Assembly: GCA_023091665.1 (NCBI GenBank)
Contig: JALJCQ010000015.1
Coordinates: 1,674,001-1,738,000, forward strand
Length of the DNA stretch: 64,000 nt
Direction of reading: 5' to 3'
From: Pythium myriotylum
Taxonomy: Eukaryota; Oomycota; Peronosporomycetes; Pythiales; Pythiaceae
Shown piece by piece: positions 41,135 through 49,991 of this stretch. A program made the position numbers and the translations under genes. Each line of letters begins with the position of its first letter. Position 1 is the first letter of the stretch. The notes beneath the pieces were generated by a model. The model searched no databases and was not told the origin of the DNA. It saw only the letters and a program-made list of their open reading frames with translations.

Positions 41135-43197
41135 AGCCGAACACCTTGAAGTTGGCGAGCAAGGGCTTCTTCCCGTACCATTCTTCGTACGGCGACTTGT
41201 ACAAGTCTTGAGCGCGGGTCGGAAGTCGGTTGCGAACTTCGACTGCAGTCATGACGGCTTCGCCCCAGTACTCGTCGGACAAGTTGGCATGGTGGAGCTT
41301 GCAACGACCACACTCACCGATGGTTCGGTTCATGCGCTCCGCCACACCGTTCAACTGAGGCGTGTATGGCGGCGTGACGTCGTGCTCGATGCCACGCTTG
41401 CGGCAGAACTTGGCAAGCTTGGCCGACTGGTACTCGCCGCCGCCGTCGGTTCGAAGCACCTTGACTCGACGACCGGTTTGGTTCTCGGCCCAGTTGACGA
41501 ACTCGACGAACTTGTCGTAGACTTCGTCCTTGGACCGCATGAGGTACAACTTGCACAGTCGAGACTTGTCGTCGGTGAAGGTGGCAAAGTACTTCATGCC
41601 GCCGAAAGTCGGAGTCTTCATGGGGCCGGCCACATCGCTGTACACGACGTCAAGCAGATTCGCAGACCGCTTGGTCGTGCCCGACTGGAACTTGACGCGA
41701 GTCAGCTTGCCGAGTGCACAGCCTTCACAGACCTCCCACTCTTGCACAGACCCGATATCGAGTCCGTCGGCGAGGTCCTTCTTGACGATGGCTTCGAGAC
41801 CGCTGAAGCCGATGTGACCGAGTCGGAGGTGCCACAGGTACGACTTGGACATGGCGCGACCTCGTCTTGCACTGGCGGCGTGGGCTGCTTCAGTCGACAC
41901 TGGAGACATGTTGAGCTTGAATAGACCCTTGCCGATACGAGTGCCGATGGTCCGCTTGGCGCCCTTGAGAACGACGAAGCAACCGTCCTTGTCGAACGTC
42001 ACGGGAGCAACGTCCTCCGTGAATCTTCCGACCGAGAACAGGTTGCGGCTGAGCTTGGGGATATGCCACACGTTGGTGAGCAAACCCTTCTTGACACCGC
42101 TTGGAGTCTTCATCGACATGAGAATGTCTCCCACGCCAACCGCTTGGACCGTGCCATCATCGCCAGATGCACGTCGACTGGGTCAATCTTCTTGTAGTTC
42201 ATCATGAACTGCTTGGTTCGCGACATGTGCTGAGTCGCACCCGAGTCGACCAACCACGCCGTGGATTGACTCGACTTGCCTTGGGTCTTCCCGACCGAGA
42301 ACAGGTACTCGCCGGGGTCTTCATCTCGCGCAAGGTTGGCTCGCTGGAACCGTTGCCGAGGGTTGCCGTTGCCGTTGCCGTTGCCGCCGGAGTTGCCGTT
42401 GCCGTTGCCGTTGCCGTTGTCCTTGACACGCGAGTGGCACTCCGCGGCCCAATTGACCGATCTTGCCGCAGTAGTTGCACGTGCCAGTCTTCTTGACTGC
42501 ACGGCCCTTGGGCTTCGCGTCACTTGTCATGAACGCTTGGCCAAGCGTGGCTCCGTCGCCACCTTGCTCCTTGCGCTTCATGTCTTCATGGAGCAGCCGA
42601 GACGTCACGAGTTCCCACGTGAGCGCGTCGACACGCGACTCCAACGCCGTGATGAGGAACTGGTACGACTCGCTGAGACTGCCGAGAAGCGTGATCACCA
42701 AGTCGTCTTCGCTGACCGGAGCGCCCACTGCGTCGAGTTGCTCCGCCAGGGTCTTGAGCTTGTTGATGTGCGTGAGCACATCGTCACCTTCTTCCATCAT
42801 GGTCCGTGAAGAAACGACGACGAAGAAAGAGCTTGTTGGCAAGGCTCTTCTTCTCGAAGTGTTCTTCCAGTCTTGACCATGCATCTTGCGCACCACTCGC
42901 CGACCGAACCAGCGGGAGCTGCGAGTCTTCCATCGCGAGACAGATCATCGCGAGCGCCTTGCGAGACTTCTTCTTGAAGAGGGCTCGGTCCGCGTCGGTC
43001 TGGCACTGCTCGAGTTTGACCTCTCCACAGACAACTTCCCAGACGTCGCGTTCTTCGAGCACCATCTGCATCTTGAACTTCCATGTGTGGAAGTTGGTTC
43101 CGTCGAACTTGTTGATGCGAGCTGGGGTGGTCGAATCCATGGCGAAGGCTGGGGAGGCGAAGTCGGTGGAGGCAGAGTCGGCTGGGCTTGGGCTCAT
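41091..43197 (-). pseudogene. Frameshifted gag-PR-integrase copy
   Basis: Same extent as the 701-aa copies but broken by three single-base indels relative to all sisters: a missing G in a GG run near 42162, an extra T near 42453 beside the zinc-knuckle codons, and an extra C near 42804 in gag. The sequence is also mosaic: the integrase half matches the (-) copies, while the stretch from about 41920 inward carries changes typical of the (+) elements at 44-58 kb and of the fragment at 58360 (GCGCCCACTGCG). The clustering of run-length indels could be a consensus error. Confidence 0.8.
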
Positions 43198-43201
43198 AAC
43201 C

Positions 43202-43544
43202 TGTTGGAAGGTCGCTTGGTTGGTGGGATGCAAAATGCAAAGTGAATTGATCGGGACTTAGTTCGCTACTGCTACCTCTAAGCCGTCTGTGTGTGTCCTA
43301 CGCTACCATAATCAAATGTATGTCCTACCTATCGTAAACATATGCAAACATAAACTGACTTCGTGGATACTTCAACGAAGTCGATGGGTGGCACTGGATT
43401 CAAACCAGAACCAGACGGAGAATCTTCCACATGTCGAATCTTCCACGGAGAATCTTCTGCAGGAGAATCTTCTACAGCCGAGCTTCAACTGCCGAGCTTC
43501 AACTGGAATGATGACGCTGGGTTCGAGGCGCATCATCTTCAACA
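43202..43544 (-). repeat. Family 1 LTR, 343 bp variant
   Basis: Four GAAnnTTC sites. Its U3 end is fused to integrase at the same base (before CCGCCA, minus strand) as the truncated units at 240, 2433, 20815 and 23007. Confidence 0.93.
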
Positions 43545-44269
43545 TGGCGGCGTGACGTCGTGCTCGACGCCACGCTTGCGGCAGAACTTGGCAAGTTTGG
43601 CCGACTGGTACTCGCCGCCGCCGTCGGTTCGAAGCACCTTGACTCGACGACCGGTTTGGTTCTCGGCCCAGTTGACGAACTCGACGAACTTGTCGTAGAC
43701 TTCGTCCTTGGACCGCATGAGGTACAACTTGCACAGTCGAGACTTGTCGTCGGTGAAGGTGGCGAAGTACTTCATGCCGCCGAAAGTCGGAGTCTTCATA
43801 GGGCCGGCCACATCGCTGTACACGACGTCAAGCAGATTCGCAGACCGCTTGGTCGTGCCCGACTGGAACTTGACGCGAGTCAGCTTGCCGAGTGCACAGC
43901 CTTCACAGACCTCCCACTCTTGCACAGACCCGACATCGAGTCCGTCGGCGAGGTCCTTCTCGACGATGGCTTCGAGACCGCTGAAGCCGATGTGACCGAG
44001 TCGGAGGTGCCACAGGTACGACTTGGACATGGCGCGACCTCGTCTTGTACTGGCGGCGTGGGCTGCTTCAGTCGATACTGGAGACATGTTGAGCTTGAAC
44101 AGACCCTTGCCGATACGAGTGCCGATGGTCCGCTTGGCGCCCTTGAGCACGACGAAGCAACCGTCCTTGTCGAACGTCACGGGAGCAACGTCCTCCGTGA
44201 ATCTTCCGACCGAGAACAGGTTGCGGCTGAGCTTGGGGATATGCCACACGTTGGTGAGCAAACCCTTCT
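43545..44269 (-). pseudogene. Pol scrap (protease end to integrase) between inverted LTRs
   Basis: 725 bp encoding about residues 369-610 on the minus strand, open but without gag or PBS. Both ends meet LTR U3 termini: LTR (-) at 43544 and LTR (+) at 44270. It carries variants of the (+) subfamily ([14 protein letters not shown]). The array changes overall polarity here. Confidence 0.85.
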
Positions 44270-44628
44270 TGTTGAAGATGATGCGCCTCGAACCCAGCGT
44301 CATCATTCCAGTTGAAGCTCGGCAGTTGAAGCTCGGCTGTAGAAGATTCTCCTGCAGAAGATTCTCCGTGGAAGATTCGACATGTGGAAGATTCGACATG
44401 TGGAAGATTCTCCGTCTGGTTCTGGTTTGAATCCAGTGCCACCCATCGACTTCGTTGAAGTATCCACGAAGTCAGTTTATGTTTGCATATGTTTACGATA
44501 GGTAGGACATACATTTGATTATGGTAGCGTAGGACACACACAGACGGCTTAGAGGTAGCAGTAGCGAACTAAGTCCCGATCAATTCACTTTGCATTTTGC
44601 ATCCCACCAACCAAGCGACCTTCCAACA
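44270..44628 (+). repeat. Family 1 LTR, 359 bp, plus orientation
   Basis: 5' LTR of the (+) element; its first bases TTG are also the last bases of the neighbouring pol scrap, so the exact join is ambiguous by up to three bases. Confidence 0.93.
44585..44601 (+). promoter_or_regulatory. Possible oomycete Inr plus FPR core promoter in LTR
   Basis: TCACTTTGCATTTTGCA resembles the oomycete initiator (TCAYTYY-like) followed by the flanking element CAWTTTNYY, as I recall them; the last base deviates. A start here gives a leader of about 46 nt before the ATG in the PBS, with no earlier ATG. Present in the family 1 LTRs. Confidence 0.45.
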
Positions 44629-44640
44629 GGTTATGAGCCC
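44629..44640 (+). other. Primer-binding site overlapping gag ATG
   Basis: GGTTATGAGCCC directly after the CAACA end; ATG at 44633-44635. The stronger-context ATG (GCCATGG) is at 44690. Confidence 0.8.
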
Positions 44641-45409
44641 AAGCCCAGCCGACTCTGCCTCCACCGACTTCGCCTCCCCAGCCTTCGCCATGGATTCGAC
44701 CACCCCAGCTCGCATCAACAAGTTCGACGGAACCAACTTCCACACATGGAAGTTCAAGATGCAGATGGTGCTCGAAGAACGCGACGTCTGGGAAGTTGTC
44801 TGTGGAGAGGTCAAACTCGAGCAGTGCCAGACCGACGCGGACCGAGCCCTCTTCAAGAAGAAGTCTCGCAAGGCGCTCGCGATGATCTGTCTCGCGATGG
44901 AAGACTCGCAGCTCCCGCTGGTTCGGTCGGCGAGTGGTGCGCAAGATGCATGGTCAAGACTGGAAGAACACTTCGAGAAGAAGAGCCTTGCCAACAAGCT
45001 CTTTCTTCGTCGTCGTTTCTTCACGACCATGATGGAAGAAGGTGACGATGTGCTCACGCACATCAACAAGCTCAAGACCCTGGCCGAGCAACTCGACGCA
45101 GTCGGCGCTCCGGTCAGCGAAGACGACTTGGTGATCACGCTTCTCGGCAGTCTCAGCGAGTCGTACCAGTTCCTCATCACGGCGTTGGAGTCGCGTGTCG
45201 ACGCGCTCACGTGGGAACTCGTGACGTCTCGGCTGCTCCATGAAGACATGAAGCGCAAGGAGCAAGGTGGCGACGGAGCCACGCTTGGCCAAGCGTTCAT
45301 GACAAGTGACGCGAAGCCCAAGGGCCGTGCAGTCAAGAAGACTGGCACGTGCAACTACTGCGGCAAGATCGGTCATTGGGCCGCGGAGTGCCACTCGCGT
45401 GTCAAGGAC

Positions 45410-45441
45410 AACGGCAACGGCAACGGCAACGGCAACTCCGG

Positions 45442-45472
<31 letters not shown>

Positions 45473-45473
45473 C
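45410..45473 (+). repeat. GGCAAC hexanucleotide repeat encoding Gly-Asn
   Basis: In-frame (GGCAAC)n interrupted by TCCGGC, just after the zinc knuckle. Copy number varies between copies by whole hexamers: one more here than in (-) copies, one fewer in the first block at 54449. It behaves as a coding microsatellite. Confidence 0.8.
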
Positions 45474-48400
45474 CTCGGCAACGGTTCCAGCGAGCGAACC
45501 TTGCGCGAGATGAAGACCCCGGCGAGTACCTGTTCTCGGTCGGGAAGACCCAAGGCAAGTCGAGTCAATCCACGGCGTGGTTGGTCGACTCGGGTGCGAC
45601 TCAGCACATGTCGCGAACCAAGCAGTTCATGATGAACTACAAGAAGATTGACCCAGTCGACGTGCATCTGGCCGATGATGGCACGGTCCAAGCGGTTGGC
45701 GTGGGAGACATTCTCATGTCGATGAAGACTCCAAGCGGTGTCAAGAAGGGTTTGCTCACCAACGTGTGGCATATCCCCAAGCTCAGCCGCAACCTGTTCT
45801 CGGTCGGAAGATTCACGGAGGACGTTGCTCCCGTGACGTTCGACAAGGACGGTTGCTTCGTCGTTCTCAAGGGCGCCAAGCGGACCATCGGCACTCGAAT
45901 CGGCAAGGGTCTGTTCAAGCTCAACATGTCTCCAGTGTCGACTGAAGCAGCCCACGCCGCCAGTGCAAGACGAGGTCGCGCCATGTCCAAGTCGTACCTG
46001 TGGCACCTCCGACTCGGTCACATCGGCTTCAGCGGTCTCGAAGCCATCGTCAAGAAGGACCTCGCCGACGGACTCGATATCGGGTCTGTGCAAGAGTGGG
46101 AGGTCTGTGAAGGCTGTGCACTCGGCAAGCTGACTCGCGTCAAGTTCCAGTCGGGCACGACCAAGCGGTCTGCGAATCTGCTTGACGTCGTGTACAGCGA
46201 TGTGGCCGGCCCTATGAAGACTCCGACTTTCGGCGGCATGAAGTACTTCGCCACGTTCACCGACGACAAGTCTCGACTGTGCAAGTTGTACCTGATGCGG
46301 TCCAAGGACGAAGTCTACGACAAGTTCGTCGAGTTCGTCAACTGGGCCGAGAACCAAACCGGTCGTCGAGTCAAGGTGCTTCGAACCGACGGCGGCGGCG
46401 AGTGCCAGTCGGCCAAACTTGCCAAGTTCTGCCGCAAGCGTGGCATCGAGCACGACGTCACGCCGCCATACACGCCTCAGTTGAACGGTGTGGCGGAGCG
46501 CATGAACCGAACCATCGGTGAGTGTGGTCGTTGCAAGCTCCACCATGCCAACTTGTCCGACGAGTACTGGGGCGAAGCCGTCATGACTGCAGTCGAAGTT
46601 CGCAACCGACTTCCGACCCGCGCTCAAGACTTGTACAAGTCGCCGTACGAAGAATGGTACGGGAAGAAGCCCTTGCTCGCCAACTTCAAGGTGTTCGGCT
46701 GCCATGCGTACGTCCACGTGCCGAAGGAGAAGCGGTCGAAGTTCGACGCCCGAGCCATCTTGTGTCGGTTCCTCGGCTACTCGGACCACGAGAAGGCGTA
46801 TCGGTTTGAAGAAATCGCAACCGGCCGGATCGTCATCAGTCGAGACGCGCAGTTCATGGAAGACACATTCGACGATGGCAAGCGCGAAGAACCCTGGAGC
46901 AAGTCCGTCGAGTTCCGCGACGATGAAGATGATGAAGATCAAGATGAAGCAACCGATAACCAAGATGATGAAGACATGGGTGAGCAGCCAGCCTCACCAG
47001 CACCAAGTCAGCGCAGCTACGAGCGACCGGAGTGGCAACAGGGCCAGCGGTCGCAGCGTCCAGCAGCACCAGCATCGGCCCAGCAGCCGAATGTCGACTA
47101 CGCACCAGGGTCCAAGCGCCACTCTCGCACGCACTCGCTCGAGAACCTGGCTGAACCGCCAGTTGAGAAGCGCTACGGACGTGTTGGTCGCACAAGTGGT
47201 GCGACTCCACCACCCACGCAAGGTCCAAGGACATCGCTCGAAGATCTGTCTGCACTGCTCACGTCGATCGAAGAGGAAGGCGTAGAAGATGAAGATGAAG
47301 AAGGCGAAGACGTGCAAGAACAAGGGGGAGAAGACCAGGATTACGAAGAGTTTGCTCTCGTCGTGAATTCAGGGGGAGAGTTGCCGACATCGTTCAAGTC
47401 GGCGATGGAATCCGACGACGCCAGCAACTGGAAGGAAGCCTGCGACTCCGAGCTCGAGTCGCTCAAGAAGAACGAGACATGGGACCTAGTCCCTTTGCCA
47501 GCCGGACGCAAGGCCATCACCAGCAAGTGGGTGTTCAAGGTCAAGGAAACCGCCGAAGGACTCGTCGAGCGGTACAAGGCTCGACTCGTTGCCAAGGGGT
47601 TCCTGCAGAAGTACGGCATCGACTTCGAAGAGACATTCGCACCCGTCGCCAAGTTCACGTCGATCCGCACCATCCTCAGCATCGCCGCTCGACACAAGCT
47701 CATGATCCATCAGATGGATGTCAAGACGGCGTTCCTGAACGGCAACCTCGACGAAGAAATCTACATGAAGCAGCCCGAAGGCTTCGTCGACCAGCGCCAC
47801 CCCGACTACGTGTGCAAGCTCAAGCGCTCGCTCTACGGTCTCAAGCAGTCGCCACGCATGTGGAACCAGACCATCGACGCCTTCATGCGCAAGGTCGGCT
47901 TCACCAAGTGCGAGATGGACCACTGCGTGTACGTCAAGCGGAGCGGCTCAGCGATGATCTTCGTGGTGATCTACGTCGACGACCTCATCCTCGCCTGCAA
48001 CAGCCTCGAGTTGCTCACGGCGACCAAGCGTGCACTCAGCGAACGCTTCGAGATGTCCGACCTCGGCGAACTCAAGTACTGCCTCGGCATGGAAGTTGAT
48101 CAAGACCCCAAGTCCGGCGACGTGACCATGCGGCAGACCAAGTTCCTGCAGTCGATCCTGACCAAGTTCGGCATGCAAGACTGCAAACCAGTGAGGACCC
48201 CTCAAGACCCCGGACTCAAGCTGACCAAGGCCATGTGTGAAGGTGGTTGCAAGCACGAAGACACCATGAAGAACGTGCCGTACCGAAGTGCAGTCGGCGC
48301 ACTCATGTACCTCATGGTCGGCACTCGACCAGACCTCACAGCGGCAGTCGGCAGTCGGCACACTCAGCCAGTTCGCCGCGGACCCGTGTCCAACACATTG

Positions 48401-48958
48401 GCAAGCTCTCAAGCGTGTGCTCCGGTATCTGCAAGCGACTCCGACCTACGGCCTGCAGTTCTCGGCATCGAACGACGGAAGACTGGTCGGCTACTCCGAC
48501 GCCGACTGGGCTGGCGACATCGAGTCACGTCGAAGCACCAGCGGCTACGTGTTCATGCTCAACGGCGGATGCATCAGCTGGCGCAGCAAGAAGCAGCGAA
48601 CTGTCGCCCTCTCCTCGACCGAAGCAGAGTACATGGCTCTATCGGAAGCGATCCAAGAAGCCGTGTGGCTCAAGGCGTTCCTGTGCGAACTCGGCGAAGT
48701 TGCAAGTGACCAAGCGCTCACGGTGTACGAAGACAACCAAGGTGCCATCGCGTTGGCCAAGAACCCCGAGTTCCACAAGCACACCAAGCACATCGACATT
48801 CGCTACCACTTCGTTCGTGAGAAGGTCGATGACGGTCAAGTGTGTCTGCAGTATTGCCCGACCCAAGACATGCTTGCCGACATCATGACCAAGCCGATCC
48901 CCGCGGTCCAGTTCGACGTGCTCCGCACCAAGCTTGGTGTTCAAGACGCAGTCGAGTC

Positions 48959-48967
48959 GAGGGGGAG
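48959..48967 (+). other. Polypurine tract
   Basis: GAGGGGGAG touching the TGTTG end of the LTR at 48968; also present at 53478-53486 and 57991-57999. Confidence 0.85.
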
Positions 48968-49347
48968 TGTTGAAGATGATGCGCCTCGAACCCAGCGTCA
49001 TCATTCCAGTTGAAGCTCGGCAGTTGAAGCTCGGCTGTAGAAGATTCTCCTGCAGAAGATTCTCCGTGGAAGATTCGACATGTGGAAGATTCGACATGTG
49101 GAAGATTCTCCGTCTGGTTCTGGTTTGAATCCAGTGCCACCCATCGACTTCGTTGAAGTATCCACGAAGTCAGTTTATGTTTGCATATGTTTACGATAGG
49201 TAGGACATACATTTGATTATGGTAGCGTAGGACACACACAGACGGCTTAGAGGTAGCAGTAGCGAACTAAGTCCCGATCAATTCACTCTGCATTTTGCCA
49301 AGCTTCAGTCAAGTCCACTCCTCTTCTCGACTTCGTGACCTTTAATA
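48968..49347 (+). repeat. Chimeric LTR: family 1 U3, family 2 U5, 380 bp
   Basis: Family 1 up to AGCAGTAGCG (about 49265), then family 2 from CACTCTGCATTTTGCC onward, ending TTTAATA. The crossover lies in the shared stretch 49262-49287. The final 49 bases (49299-49347) match, inverted, the U5 end of the family 2 LTR at 59391. That end joins family 1 gag at 49348 with no PBS between. Confidence 0.88.
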
Positions 49348-49960
49348 AGACCGACGCGGACCGAGCCCTCTTCAAGAAGAAGTCTCGCAAGGCGCTCGCG
49401 ATGATCTGTCTCGCGATGGAAGACTCGCAGCTCCCGCTGGTTCGGTCGGCGAGTGGTGCGCAAGATGCATGGTCAAGACTGGAAGAACACTTCGAGAAGA
49501 AGAGCCTTGCCAACAAGCTCTTTCTTCGTCGTCGTTTCTTCACGACCATGATGGAAGAAGGTGACGATGTGCTCACGCACATCAACAAGCTCAAGACCCT
49601 GGCCGAGCAACTCGACGCAGTCGGCGCTCCGGTCAGCGAAGACGACTTGGTGATCACGCTTCTCGGCAGTCTCAGCGAGTCGTACCAGTTCCTCATCACG
49701 GCGTTGGAGTCGCGTGTCGACGCGCTCACGTGGGAACTCGTGACGTCTCGGCTGCTCCATGAAGACATGAAGCGCAAGGAGCAAGGTGGCGACGGAGCCA
49801 CGCTTGGCCAAGCGTTCATGACAAGTGACGCGAAGCCCAAGGGCCGTGCAGTCAAGAAGACTGGCACGTGCAACTACTGCGGCAAGATCGGTCATTGGGC
49901 CGCGGAGTGCCACTCGCGTGTCAAGGACAACGGCAACGGCAACGGCAACGGCAACTCCGG

Positions 49961-49991
<31 letters not shown>

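Larger units (their letters stand above)
20816..43544. repeat. Higher-order repeat, copy 2 (2 truncated + 1 full + 4 composite Copia units)
   Basis: It repeats the order seen in 241-20815, with one full-length unit instead of two and four composite units instead of two. The sub-unit number differences are what unequal exchange between LTRs or between units would produce. The last composite unit (40140-43544) is diverged and frameshifted. Confidence 0.8.
29892..43544. repeat. Four tandem composite inverted units
   Basis: Units 29892-33311 (3,420 bp), 33312-36731 (3,420), 36732-40139 (3,408) and 40140-43544 (3,405), with the same joins as the pair at 13977-20815. Length differences come from LTR indels and, in the last unit, from small indels in pol and a 16-bp repeat loss. 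Confidence 0.9.
44633..49013 (+). pseudogene. gag-pol: Copia gag-pol with 7-bp frameshifting duplication
   Basis: The frame is open from the PBS ATG through gag, protease, integrase and RT (YVDD present) to about 48350. There a tandem 7-bp duplication (GCAGTCG, 48344-48350 and 48351-48357) shifts the frame; RNase H continues in the next frame to 49013. Other differences from the (-) copies: one extra Gly-Asn pair, loss of two residues in the acidic linker (QDYEEF for QDYDLEEF), and GGGECQ for GGGEYQ three residues after the second integrase Asp. RT could be made, but RNase H would be lost without frameshifting. Confidence 0.88.
44270..49347 (+). mobile_element. Full-length family 1 Copia element with chimeric 3' LTR and frameshift
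   Basis: 5' LTR 44270-44628, internal 44629-48967, 3' LTR 48968-49347. The 3' LTR is family 1 in U3 and family 2 at its U5 end. PBS and polypurine tract are intact, but pol is frameshifted, so it is not autonomous as read. Confidence 0.88.
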
